Shown here: positions 16,634-24,978 of the stretch, piece by piece
How positions within the stretch are numbered: position 1 is the first letter of the stretch
Layout of the letters: each line of letters begins with the position of its first letter
NCBI RefSeq assembly: GCF_018130785.1
Contig: NZ_JAFCJT010000002.1
Location: 558,001-622,000 of the forward strand
Direction of reading: 5' to 3'
DNA: 64,000 bases
From: Bradyrhizobium liaoningense
Lineage (GTDB): Bacteria; Pseudomonadota; Alphaproteobacteria; Rhizobiales; Xanthobacteraceae
Position numbers and translations under genes: made by a program
The notes under the pieces: generated by a model
What the model was told of the DNA's origin: nothing
Database searches by the model: none
Seen by the model: only the letters and a program-made list of their open reading frames with translations

Positions 16634-17503
16634 TTAGTTCACGCGCGTCCAGGTCTGGCCGCCGCAGAACATGCCGCCGAAGGCGCAGCCCTGCACGCGC
16701 AGGCGGTCGGTGCCCTTCATCGCGATCGTGGAATCGTAGGTCGAGCCGGTGTTGGGATCGAGGATGCGGCCGGACCATTTCTGATCCTTGTTCTGGTCCT
16801 TGCCGGGCTTCATGTTGATCAGGACCTGCTCGCCGTTCTGGTTCGATTTGCTGTCGACCGAATAGCCGCAGAGATTGGTGCCGCATTGCTCGATGCGGAC
16901 CTTGCCTTCCTTCTCCTCGGTGAGCCAGATACCGAGCGGTGAATTGAGGTCGCGCGTCGGCGCGGCTGCGGGAGCCGGTGGGGCGACAGCGGCGGCCTGA
17001 ACGGGGGCGGGGGCAGGTGGTGGAGGCGGCGCCAGAGGTGCTGCAGCCACAGTCGGGGCCGGCGGCGGCGCCACGGCGGGCGCTGCCTGCTGCTCGACCG
17101 GAGCGGACGCCGGAGGCGGTGCGGGCGGCGGCAGAACGGCCGTTTCCGCAGGTACGTTGGCGGCGGTCGCTGCCGGAGGCGGAGCGGGCGGGGGCGGCGC
17201 TGCGGCCGCGGGAGCTTGCTCTGCTGCTGGCGGTGCTGCGACAGGCGCGGGCGCTGGCGCCGGAGCGGCCTGCGGTTGCGGATCAACCTTGGCCTGTTGC
17301 GGGGCCTGCTGGCCCGGGCCCGTCTCGTTCTTCTTGGCCTTCTTCGCCTTGCCCTGGCCGGTGTTGTCATAGACGCCAGGGATCTGCACCGTGCCGCGGT
17401 CGGGATCGATGCGGATGGTGCGCCCGCCATATTCGAAAGTGTACTGCGCCTGCGCAGCGGTGCTCGCCAGAAGGAATGCGGCCGTGGCCAACAGCTTCCT
17501 CAT
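16634..17503 (-). CDS. Secreted DUF2147 protein with long Pro/Ala linker
   Basis: 289 residues. A signal peptide (MRKLLATAAFLLASTAAQAQ) is followed by a short domain (YTFEYGGRTIRIDPDRGTV) and a Lys-rich patch (KAKKAKKNE). Residues about 70-185 are almost only Pro and Ala. A complete C-terminal DUF2147 domain follows (SPLGIWLTEEKEGKVRIEQC ... AFGGMFCGGQTWTRVN). DUF2147 proteins are periplasmic with unknown function. The linker looks like a periplasm- or peptidoglycan-spanning tether. A perfect palindrome lies 61 bases upstream (separate entry). Confidence 0.85.
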   Translation of the reverse strand: MRKLLATAAFLLASTAAQAQYTFEYGGRTIRIDPDRGTVQIPGVYDNTGQGKAKKAKKNETGPGQQAPQQAKVDPQPQAAPAPAPAPVAAPPAAEQAPAAAAPPPPAPPPAATAANVPAETAVLPPPAPPPASAPVEQQAAPAVAPPPAPTVAAAPLAPPPPPAPAPVQAAAVAPPAPAAAPTRDLNSPLGIWLTEEKEGKVRIEQCGTNLCGYSVDSKSNQNGEQVLINMKPGKDQNKDQKWSGRILDPNTGSTYDSTIAMKGTDRLRVQGCAFGGMFCGGQTWTRVN

Positions 17504-17563
17504 TTCCGTCTCCTGAACAGCTGGTCCCCGTACCGACGCTTACGCCCCGGCTCGATCGCAAAA

Positions 17564-17579
17564 AGTGATCTAGATCACT
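17564..17579. promoter_or_regulatory. 16-bp palindrome AGTGATCTAGATCACT
   Basis: A perfect palindrome 61 bases upstream of the DUF2147 gene start (minus strand). The core TGAT-CTAG-ATCA resembles CRP/FNR-family sites, including the FixK-type TTGAT-N4-ATCAA, with G/C in place of the outer T/A. It is a plausible operator for the DUF2147 gene. The hydrolase gene at 17729 is on the other side and could share it. Confidence 0.4.
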
Positions 17580-17728
17580 GTTGTCCGTATGAGTCGTGCT
17601 CCGGCGGTTCCGGGTTCAATAACGCAGAACTCCGTCCAGAGTTGGACGGCGGCGCGGCGCACCTCTGGACGGGGTATGGGATGGGCCGGTACAACCGTTG
17701 TGGTTGAAGCTTCCGAAAGCACACGCTG

Positions 17729-18709
17729 GTGCCGCGACTTGGCGGACTTTTTCTGATCGTGGTCGCTTGCCTTGCCGCGACGCAGGCGCGCGCGGCTGGA
17801 CTCTGGTTTATCGAAGTGCCGGCGGACGCCAGCGGCGTCGCGCTCACGGGCATGGTGTGGACACCTTGTGCGGCGCCACCCTCCGAGGTCGCTCTGGGCG
17901 GCGGCGTCGTCCTGCCGGGCGTGAAGGACTGTCCGGTCGCGGGCAATCGACTGCCGCTGATCGTCGTGTCGCACGGACGGCGCGGCTCGTTTTTGGGCCA
18001 CGTCGATACTGCGACCGCATTGGCCGATGCCGGCTTCGTGGTCGCCGCGATCAACCACCCCGGCGACACCGCCAGGGACAGCAGCCGGACCGATGAGTTC
18101 TCCGTCCTGGTCGAGCGACCGGCCGACATGAAGCGGCTTACGGATTTCATGCTCGGCGCCTGGAAGGAAGCGGCGGTCCTGGACCCCAAGCGGGTTGGTC
18201 TGTTCGGGTTCTCGCGCGGCGCCTATACCGGTCTCGTCGTGATCGGTGGCAACCCCGATTTCGGCGCGCTGGCTCCGCTCTGCGACAGAGAAGGAGCCAA
18301 GACGCCAAAATGCCGGGATATTCGCGAGGGCCGGGTACCGACCGAGCCCGCAGTCCACGATCCACGTATCAGAGCCGCCATACTGGCGGATCCGGCACTT
18401 TTTGACGGCCTGTTCAGCCGCGAGCGTCTGGCCGGCGTGACGATCCCAATTCTCTTGTGGCGTTCGGAGTCTGGTGGTGATGGCGTCGCACCCGACGCAG
18501 TCGATGCGCTGGTGCCGCTGCTTCCTGCGCAGCCCGACTACCGGATCGTGCCGAACTCCGCGCATTTCTCCTTCATTGCTCCATGCCCACCCAAACTTGC
18601 CGAGGCAGCGCCGATCCTGTGCACCGATCGTCCAGGGTTTGACCGCATGGCGTTTCACGATCTGTTCAATGGCGCGGCCATCGCCTTTTTCCGCGCGCGC
18701 CTCGAGTGA
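17729..18709 (+). CDS. Secreted alpha/beta hydrolase, dienelactone-hydrolase-like
   Basis: 326 residues from GTG 17729. A signal peptide (PRLGGLFLIVVACLAATQARA) is followed by an alpha/beta hydrolase resembling predicted dienelactone hydrolases (COG4188). The oxyanion region is IVVSHGRRGSF, the nucleophile elbow is LFGFSRGAY, and the likely histidine is in IVPNSAHFSF. Cysteines in TPCAAPP, KDCPV, PLCDREG and KCRD suggest disulfides in the periplasm. The substrate is unknown. It converges with the PheC-like gene. Confidence 0.78.
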   Translation: MPRLGGLFLIVVACLAATQARAAGLWFIEVPADASGVALTGMVWTPCAAPPSEVALGGGVVLPGVKDCPVAGNRLPLIVVSHGRRGSFLGHVDTATALADAGFVVAAINHPGDTARDSSRTDEFSVLVERPADMKRLTDFMLGAWKEAAVLDPKRVGLFGFSRGAYTGLVVIGGNPDFGALAPLCDREGAKTPKCRDIREGRVPTEPAVHDPRIRAAILADPALFDGLFSRERLAGVTIPILLWRSESGGDGVAPDAVDALVPLLPAQPDYRIVPNSAHFSFIAPCPPKLAEAAPILCTDRPGFDRMAFHDLFNGAAIAFFRARLE

Positions 18710-18734
18710 TGGCGCACGCGGCAACAACATCGCT

Positions 18735-19517
18735 TTAGTCGAACCAGGCGGCGTAGATCTTCCTGTAGCTGCCGTCTTCCATCGAGATGTGCAGCCACTG
18801 GTCGATGAAGGCCTTCAGCGCCATGTCGCGCTGGAGCCAGTAGGCCTTCTCGGAGAAGTCGAACGGCTTTTCGGGATGCACCGCGCAGAGCACGCCTGCG
18901 TTCTGCTTCTGCTGGTAGCGGGTCTCGGAGGCGTCCGTCATCATCAGATCGGCGTTGCCCTTGGCGATCTCGTGGAAGATCTCGGTGTTGTCGGGGAAGA
19001 CGTTGATCTCGGCATCCTTGATATTGGCGCGCGCGAACCGCTCGTTGGTGCCGCCGGGATTGACGATGACGCGGGTGCCCTTCTTGTCGATGTCGGAGAT
19101 GGTCTGGTATTTGCCGACGTCGGCGCAGCGTGCGATCGGCGTCTTGCCTTCGCGCATGATTGGCGTCGAGAAGAAGCCCTTCTTCTGCCGGTCGAGCGTG
19201 ACCGAGACGCCGCCCATGGCAATGTCGAACTGGTCGGCTTCGAAGTCCTTCATGAGCTTCGGCCAGGCCGTCGGCACGAATTCAACCTTGACGCCGAGCG
19301 CCTTGCCGAGCGCTTCCGCCATGTCGACGTCGAAGCCGCTGAACTGCTGCGTGGCCTTGTCCAGATAGGTGAAGGGTTTGTAGTCGCCGGTCATGCCGAC
19401 GCGCAAAGTGCCGCGCTTGACGATCTCGTCGAGGCGTGACGGAGCCGGCTGCTGCGCGTATGCCGAAAGGTTTGCCAGCAGTGCCACGGCCACAGCCGCC
19501 ACGATTCGAACGATCAT
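18735..19517 (-). CDS. PheC-like periplasmic cyclohexadienyl/arogenate dehydratase
   Basis: About 260 residues from ATG 19517. The frame is open further upstream but only non-homologous sequence lies there. A signal peptide (MIVRIVAAVAVALLANLSAYA) is followed by a family-3 solute-binding fold (RLDEIVKRGTLRVGMTGDYK). The GGVSVTLDRQKKGFFSTPIM, GKTPIARCADV, RVIVNPGGTNERFARANIK and ADLMMTDASETRYQQ segments closely follow Pseudomonas PheC (recalled from memory). PheC converts prephenate or arogenate to phenylpyruvate or phenylalanine. There are no permease or ATPase genes beside it, which argues for the enzyme rather than a transporter component. Confidence 0.72.
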   Translation of the reverse strand: MIVRIVAAVAVALLANLSAYAQQPAPSRLDEIVKRGTLRVGMTGDYKPFTYLDKATQQFSGFDVDMAEALGKALGVKVEFVPTAWPKLMKDFEADQFDIAMGGVSVTLDRQKKGFFSTPIMREGKTPIARCADVGKYQTISDIDKKGTRVIVNPGGTNERFARANIKDAEINVFPDNTEIFHEIAKGNADLMMTDASETRYQQKQNAGVLCAVHPEKPFDFSEKAYWLQRDMALKAFIDQWLHISMEDGSYRKIYAAWFD

Positions 19518-19619
19518 CTCTTTTCCACCCATGCCCGAGCTGTCATTGTGCAGCTCTTGAAACTTGGATTTAGACCAGATGCCCGTCGCTGGCGAGGCGG
19601 AATTGAAGGGAATCGTGAC

Positions 19620-20129
19620 GTGACGATCTCGATGTACGAGGCCTCGGTCGGCCTCTTCGTGCCTTACCTGCGCAACCTGTCCATCCTGCTCGACAAGGGC
19701 GTTGCCTATGCGGAGGTCCGCAAGTTCAATCCGACCGTCCTGCTCGGCATGCGCATGGCGCCGAACATGTACGATCTGGCGCAGCAGGTCGGCGAGGCCT
19801 GCCGCCACGCCACGGTCGCCCCGGCCTTGCTGGCGCAGTGCGAGCCGGTCGCGCTGCCGCCGCTGGAGCACGACATGGCCGGGCTTCAGGCGCGCATCGC
19901 GACGTCAATCGAGTTCATTGAAAGCCTGCCGCGCGCCGAGATCGATGCGGCTGCGGAGCTGAAGGTCTTCTTCAGGCTGAAGAACGGGACCGAGCTACCC
20001 TTTACCGGGCGGACGCTGCTGCTCACGAACAGCGTCCCGCAGTTCTTCTTTCACGTCACGACGGCCTACGACCTCTTGCGGCACGCAGGCGTCGAGCTCG
20101 TGAAGAAGGATTATCTCGGGAGGAAGTAG
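19620..20129 (+). CDS. DUF1993-family protein
   Basis: About 169 residues from GTG 19620 (an ATG follows at 19632). The text TISMYEASVGLFVPYLRNLS followed by LLDKGVAYAEVRKF and PTVLLGMRMAPNMYDLAQQV is characteristic of DUF1993, a DinB-like four-helix bundle of unknown function. A palindromic repeat begins at its stop codon. It is divergent from the PheC-like gene with about 100 bases between. Confidence 0.82.
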   Translation: MTISMYEASVGLFVPYLRNLSILLDKGVAYAEVRKFNPTVLLGMRMAPNMYDLAQQVGEACRHATVAPALLAQCEPVALPPLEHDMAGLQARIATSIEFIESLPRAEIDAAAELKVFFRLKNGTELPFTGRTLLLTNSVPQFFFHVTTAYDLLRHAGVELVKKDYLGRK

Positions 20130-20175
20130 AGCATGATCCGGGAAAGTGTGAAGCGGTTTTCCGAAAAGATCATGC
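20129..20175. repeat. Palindromic interspersed repeat, copy 1
   Basis: A roughly 47-base element bounded by GCATGATC and GATCATGC with the internal motif GCGGTTTTCCGAAAA. It starts immediately at the stop codon of the DUF1993 gene. A second copy (58581-58628) shares the ends and the AGCGGTTTTCCGAAA centre and also abuts a stop codon (holB). It looks like a REP-like or terminator-associated repeat of the genus. Confidence 0.7.
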
Positions 20176-20188
20176 CCCAACAATAATC

Positions 20189-20677
20189 TTACGCTTCGCC
20201 CCTGCGTTCGTAATCGGCGAGCGAGCTGCGGCCGGCGATTTCGCTGCGCAGCTCTTCGAAGCGCCGATGTGCCTCATCCTCGTGCGCGTCGACGAAATGC
20301 ACCGCCGCCTCGCTCGTCATCGGACCGCTGACCACGGGTGCGGACTGCTCGCCGATGGTCTCGTGGACGTAGAACTGGCCATCATCGCCGCGATGGACGG
20401 TCCATTTCAGACGGATCGCAACCATCGGCCCGGGACCAACCTTACTGTAGCCGTCGGCATCGGTGTGCTCCGGCACCAGCGGCTGCTCCTCGACCACCGG
20501 ATGCTCCTCGGCGGCCAGATGCTCGTCGGAGGCAGCAGGATGCTCGTCGGCGACCACGTGCTCACCGGTGACCACCATTTCGGTCTCGGTCTCGCGGACG
20601 ACGAGGACGGGCTCGGGGCGCTCCAGAATGCTGGCAATGGTCGCCAGCGCGTGGTCGGTCGGGTCGATCTCTGACAA
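20189..20677 (-). CDS. Acidic hypothetical protein with EH-repeats
   Basis: 162 residues, cytosolic. Residues about 35-70 are a degenerate repeat of the form xxEH-(P/L)xxx (ADEHPAASDEHLAAEEHPVV). The second half is more globular (VAIRLKWTVHRGDDGQFYVH, VSGPMTSEAAVHFVDAHEDE). There is no known family. The His/Glu repeat could bind metal, which is speculation. The converging repeat element lies just beyond the stop. Confidence 0.6.
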   Translation of the reverse strand: MSEIDPTDHALATIASILERPEPVLVVRETETEMVVTGEHVVADEHPAASDEHLAAEEHPVVEEQPLVPEHTDADGYSKVGPGPMVAIRLKWTVHRGDDGQFYVHETIGEQSAPVVSGPMTSEAAVHFVDAHEDEAHRRFEELRSEIAGRSSLADYERRGEA

Positions 20678-20845
20678 GGGTCCATCCTCCAGCTCGACGC
20701 GGCCGGCTAGTCTGTCCCACTGCCGCCGCGGCCGGACTTATTACGCGGGTTTGATTAAGGCTGAGTTTGGGCTCGATCTGCACCAAAATGGGACGCATTC
20801 TGGCGTTCCGAAGGCGGGCGGATAGCCGCCCGCCTGGAGATCGGC

Positions 20846-21835
20846 TCAGCCGAGCACGTCCTGATTGATGATGTTCTGCCGGATGGGATCGCCGTCCAGC
20901 ACGCTCAGGATGTTACGGGCGGTCTGCTCGCTCATGCGGCTCACCGCCTCGACGGTGACGCCGGCCACGTGCGGGGCCATGATGACGTTGGGCAGCGCGA
21001 ACAGCGCGTTGCTGACCGGCGGCGGCTCCACCTCGAACACGTCGATCCCGGCCCCGGCAATCTTGCCGGAGACCAGGGCGTCGTATAGCGCGGCCTCCTT
21101 CACGATGCCGCCGCGTGCGGTGTTGATGAGATAGGAGTTCGGCTTCATCCGGCCGATCCGCGCCGCATCGAACAGGCCGACGGTTTCCGGGGTCTTCGGG
21201 CAGTGGATGGTGACGAAGTCGGCGTTGGGCAGCGCGGCGTCGAGATCCGCGACGGGCTCGCAGCCCGCGGCCTTTATCTCGGCGGCAGGCTTGTAGGGAT
21301 CGTAGACCTGCACGTTCATTTCCATCGCCAGGCAGCGCCTGGCGGTACGTGTACCGATGCGGCCGAAGCCGATGATCAGCGCGGTCTTGCCGTAGAGATC
21401 GAACGGCAGCATGCCGAGCCGGTCGGCCCATTTGCCGTCCTTGACGCAGGCGTGCATTTCATTAGCTCGCTTGGCCAGCGTCAGCATCATGAACAGCGCC
21501 TGCTCGGCGACCGAGGGCGAGTTCGCGCTGCCCGCGACCATCAGCGGCACCTTGCGGCGGGAGAGGGCGGGCACGTCGACGGCGTCATAGCCGACGCCGA
21601 TCCGCGTCACCACTTTCATGTCGCGGGATGCCTCGAGCTCGGTCTCGCCGAAGGCGGTGGCGCCGAGCGCCACGCCATGGACCGGCGCATGGCTCTTCAG
21701 CAGCGCCTCGAAGTCCTTCGCCGAGATCAGGTTCGGAAACTCGACGAGCTCGATGTCGTCCCGCTGGGTGAGGAGGGCGCGTGCCCCATGCGACAAAGTT
21801 TGCGTAACGAAAATCTTCTTCTTGTTGGTCGCCAT
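20846..21835 (-). CDS. D-isomer specific 2-hydroxyacid dehydrogenase
   Basis: About 329 residues from ATG 21835 (an in-frame GTG lies 15 bases upstream). An NAD-binding Rossmann motif (ALIIGFGRIGTRTARRC) and the catalytic Arg (INTARGGIVKE), Glu (GIDVFEVEPPP) and His (IMAPHVAGVT) of the family are present. It probably oxidises or reduces a sugar-acid-derived 2-hydroxy/2-keto acid. It is the last gene of the minus-strand ABC uptake operon (33 bases after the ATPase gene), so its substrate probably derives from the imported compound. Confidence 0.85.
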   Translation of the reverse strand: MATNKKKIFVTQTLSHGARALLTQRDDIELVEFPNLISAKDFEALLKSHAPVHGVALGATAFGETELEASRDMKVVTRIGVGYDAVDVPALSRRKVPLMVAGSANSPSVAEQALFMMLTLAKRANEMHACVKDGKWADRLGMLPFDLYGKTALIIGFGRIGTRTARRCLAMEMNVQVYDPYKPAAEIKAAGCEPVADLDAALPNADFVTIHCPKTPETVGLFDAARIGRMKPNSYLINTARGGIVKEAALYDALVSGKIAGAGIDVFEVEPPPVSNALFALPNVIMAPHVAGVTVEAVSRMSEQTARNILSVLDGDPIRQNIINQDVLG

Positions 21836-21868
21836 CGTCCCTGCCTGCACGAGTTTCTTGTCCGGCCG

Positions 21869-22969
21869 TCACAACACGGCGCCGGTCGCCTCGTTTAGCA
21901 GGTGCATGTTGTTGAGGTCCATCGCCAAACGCATGGGTGCCCCGTCCTTGGCGCCGGCATTGGGATCGACACGGCCACAGATGGGCGTGCCGTCGAGCCC
22001 GAAATAGACCAGCGTCTCCATTCCCATCGGTTCGGTGACGTCGAGCACGGTCTCGAAGCTTTCGACGCCGGGCCCGAGATGTGCGTGCGACTCGGTGAGA
22101 TGCTCGGGCCGGATGCCGAGCAGGAGCTTGTCGGTGCGCGGCAACGCGTTGTAGCGCGTGGCGCGCGCCGGCGGCAGCGCAAAGGCGATACGATCGGTCA
22201 AGCGGATCTGGAGCGCGCCCCCGACATCCTCCAGCCGGCACGGGATGAAGTTCATCGCAGGCGAGCCGATGAAGCCGGCGACGAAGCGCGTCGCCGGCTT
22301 GTGGTAGAGCTCGTTCGGCGTGCCGATCTGCTCGATGCGGCCCTTGTTCATCACAACGACCCGATCAGCCAACGTCATCGCCTCGACCTGGTCGTGGGTG
22401 ACGTAGACCGTGGTGGTGCGTACCTTCTGGTGCACCTTCTTGATCTCGATCCGCATCTGCACGCGCAGCTTGGCGTCGAGGTTGGACAATGGCTCGTCGA
22501 ACAGGAACACTTTCGGGTTGCGCACGATGGCCCGGCCCATCGCGACGCGCTGGCGCTGGCCGCCCGAAAGCTGCTTCGGCTTGCGGTCGATCAGGTCGGT
22601 GATGTCGAGGAGGCGGGCGGCTTCCGTCACCCGCGCCTTGATCTCGGCCTTGGGATAGTGCTTCAGGCGCAGCCCGAACGACATGTTCTCCGCGACCGTC
22701 ATGTGCGGGTAGAGCGCGTAGTTCTGGAACACCATCGCGATATCGCGGTCCTTGGGCGGCACGTCGTTGACGACGTCGCCGCCGATCATGATGTCGCCGT
22801 CGCTGATGTCCTCGAGCCCCGCGATCATGCGCAGCGTGGTCGACTTGCCGCAGCCGGAGGGGCCGACCAGCACGATGAACTCGTGGTCGGCGATATCAAG
22901 GTCGATGCCGCGCACGGCCTCGATGTCATCGTAACGCTTGACCACCTTCCGCAATGCAACGTCAGCCAT
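21869..22969 (-). CDS. Carbohydrate ABC transporter ATP-binding protein (UgpC/MalK type)
   Basis: 366 residues with Walker A GPSGCGKST, signature LSGGQRQRVAMGRA, Walker B VFLFDEPLSNLD and switch His THDQVEAMT. A C-terminal TOBE/OB region (about 240-366) follows, typical of the MalK/UgpC class that energises sugar importers. It lies 6 bases after the upstream permease gene. Confidence 0.92.
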   Translation of the reverse strand: MADVALRKVVKRYDDIEAVRGIDLDIADHEFIVLVGPSGCGKSTTLRMIAGLEDISDGDIMIGGDVVNDVPPKDRDIAMVFQNYALYPHMTVAENMSFGLRLKHYPKAEIKARVTEAARLLDITDLIDRKPKQLSGGQRQRVAMGRAIVRNPKVFLFDEPLSNLDAKLRVQMRIEIKKVHQKVRTTTVYVTHDQVEAMTLADRVVVMNKGRIEQIGTPNELYHKPATRFVAGFIGSPAMNFIPCRLEDVGGALQIRLTDRIAFALPPARATRYNALPRTDKLLLGIRPEHLTESHAHLGPGVESFETVLDVTEPMGMETLVYFGLDGTPICGRVDPNAGAKDGAPMRLAMDLNNMHLLNEATGAVL

Positions 22970-22975
22970 AAGATA

Positions 22976-23887
22976 TCAACCCTTTGTCGCGCCGGCGGTC
23001 AGGCCGGCAATGTAGTAGTCCATCAGGAAGGCGTAGATGATCAGCGGCGGCGCCGCGCCAAGCAGCGCGCCGGTCATGATCTGTCCCCAGTTGAAGACGT
23101 CGCCCTTGATCAGCGTGGTGGTGATGCCGACCGGAAGCACGAGCTGGTCGACCGATGTCGTGAACACCAGCGGATAGAGAAACTGGGCCCAGGATACGGT
23201 GAAGGCGAAGATGGTGGCGGCGATCAGGCCCGGAAGCGCGACGGGAATGAAGATCCGCGTCAGTGTCTGGAGCCAGGAGGCGCCGTCGATGAGGGCAGCC
23301 TCATCCAGCTCCTTCGGGATGGAGGCGAAATAGCCGATCATGATCCAGGTGCAGAACGGCACGGTCAGCGTCGGGTAGATGAACAACAACACGTACCATC
23401 TGTTGAGCAGCGTGATGCCGGTCAGGTCCTGGACGACGCCGAGCGTCTTGAACAGTGGTATGAACAGCAGGCTGTCCGGGATCAGGTAGGTGAGGAAGAC
23501 GCCGGTGGCCAGCGTCGCGGAGCCCCAGAACTTCATGCGGGCCAGCGCGAAGGCCGCGGGGATGCTGATCAACATCGTGATGATGACGACCACGATCGAC
23601 ACGATCGACGAATTCCAGAAAAAGCGCAGAAACTGGTTCGAGGTCAGGAGCTCGACATAGTTCGACAGCGTCGGGTGGAACACCCACCAGGGGTTGGTCG
23701 CAGCCGATATTTCCGCGCTGCTCTTCAGCGAGGTGATCAGCATGTAGATCGGCGGCGTCAGGAAGAAGATCGCGAACAGCACCAGGAAGAAATACGACCA
23801 GCGCAGCGCCCAGGTGCGGTCGCGGCTCATGCTGCCGTATTTGACCTTGCGGGAGGGGCCGCCCTTGTCGATTGCAAGCGTGCTCAT
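22976..23887 (-). CDS. Carbohydrate ABC transporter permease (MalG type)
   Basis: 303 residues from ATG 23887, whose A is shared with the TGA of the preceding permease gene (TGATG). About six membrane helices are visible, starting WSYFFLVLFAIFFLTPPIYM. The EAA loop ELDEAALIDGASWLQTLTRI followed by FIPVALPG contacts the ATPase. It is paired with the other permease as an inner-membrane heterodimer. Confidence 0.92.
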   Translation of the reverse strand: MSTLAIDKGGPSRKVKYGSMSRDRTWALRWSYFFLVLFAIFFLTPPIYMLITSLKSSAEISAATNPWWVFHPTLSNYVELLTSNQFLRFFWNSSIVSIVVVIITMLISIPAAFALARMKFWGSATLATGVFLTYLIPDSLLFIPLFKTLGVVQDLTGITLLNRWYVLLFIYPTLTVPFCTWIMIGYFASIPKELDEAALIDGASWLQTLTRIFIPVALPGLIAATIFAFTVSWAQFLYPLVFTTSVDQLVLPVGITTTLIKGDVFNWGQIMTGALLGAAPPLIIYAFLMDYYIAGLTAGATKG

Positions 23888-24825
23888 CAGGCTTCGTTCC
23901 CGCGTTTGGTGACATCGCGCAGGATGAAGATCGCTGCGACGGCGAGGATCGGCACCATGAACAGCGAGACGCAGGCGCCGAGCGGAATATCGCTGCTCTG
24001 GATGCCGACCTGGAACGCCCAGGTGGCGAACAGATGGGTCGTATCGAGCGGCCCGCCTGATGTCAGGATGCGCACGATGTCGAAATTGGCGAAGGTCACG
24101 ATCAGCGAGAACAGCGTCGTGATGGCGATGATGTTGCGCATCATCGGCAAGGTGATATGCCAGATCTTCTGCCACCAATTGGCGCCGTCGATCGCCGCGG
24201 CTTCATAGAGCTGGTCGGGCACGGATTTCAGCGCGGCCAGATACATGATCATGAAGAACGGAGCGCCATACCATACGTTGACGAGGATGACGGAGAATCG
24301 GGCCCAGAAGGTGTCGCCAAGCCATGGGATCGGCCCGACACCGAAGAACGACAGCGTATAGTTGAAGGCGCTGTAGGAGGGATCAAACAGCCACAGCCAG
24401 GCCAGGGTGCTCATCGCCGGAGGGATCACCCAGGGTACCAGCAACATGCCGCGCCATTTGCGCTGGCCCTTGGCCGGGATGTTGTGGACGAAATGCGCGA
24501 CGATGAAGCCGATCAACGCCTTGAAGATCACCGCGGTGATCGCGAAGATGCAGGACTGCCGCACCACCATCCAGAATGTTTCGCGCTTGAACAGGAAGGT
24601 GAAATTGCTCAGGCCGACGAACTTCGTCATCGCCTTGTTCAGTGTCGCGAGGTAGACCGAGTAAAAAGCGGGGTAGAGCACGAGCAGCGCGATCAGGAGG
24701 ATCAGGGGCAGAGTCAGGAAGAACGCGACCGTTGATTTTCGCCCGAGCGCATTGCGCAGGCTTGATCCTTTCCGCCCGCCCGTCGCACGGACGACGCGAC
24801 CCTGCTCGACGACGACATCGGCCAT
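23887..24825 (-). CDS. Carbohydrate ABC transporter permease (MalF type)
   Basis: About 312 residues from ATG 24825 (the frame remains open further upstream). A cytoplasmic N terminus is followed by about six helices beginning STVAFFLTLPLILLIALLVL. The EAA loop is QLYEAAAIDGANWWQKIWHI followed by TLPMMRN. It is the second gene of the operon, 153 bases downstream of the binding-protein gene. Confidence 0.91.
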   Translation of the reverse strand: MADVVVEQGRVVRATGGRKGSSLRNALGRKSTVAFFLTLPLILLIALLVLYPAFYSVYLATLNKAMTKFVGLSNFTFLFKRETFWMVVRQSCIFAITAVIFKALIGFIVAHFVHNIPAKGQRKWRGMLLVPWVIPPAMSTLAWLWLFDPSYSAFNYTLSFFGVGPIPWLGDTFWARFSVILVNVWYGAPFFMIMYLAALKSVPDQLYEAAAIDGANWWQKIWHITLPMMRNIIAITTLFSLIVTFANFDIVRILTSGGPLDTTHLFATWAFQVGIQSSDIPLGACVSLFMVPILAVAAIFILRDVTKRGNEA

Positions 24826-24978
24826 GTCAGCTTTCCTTAAGTCAGCTCTATTGTCTGCTTCTTGCAAACTGTCCAACCGCGAAGCCCGCCATCCGGGTCG
24901 GCTTCCCGGTTAGACAGATCGGATGACCGGATGCGGGCGGCTCACGCACGTGGCATGCACCGCCCCGGGACATCCCGC

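Noticed and set aside
21902..24208. Antisense ORF of 768 codons across the ABC operon
   Set aside because: It crosses three overlapping transport genes whose own frames carry Walker motifs and membrane helices.
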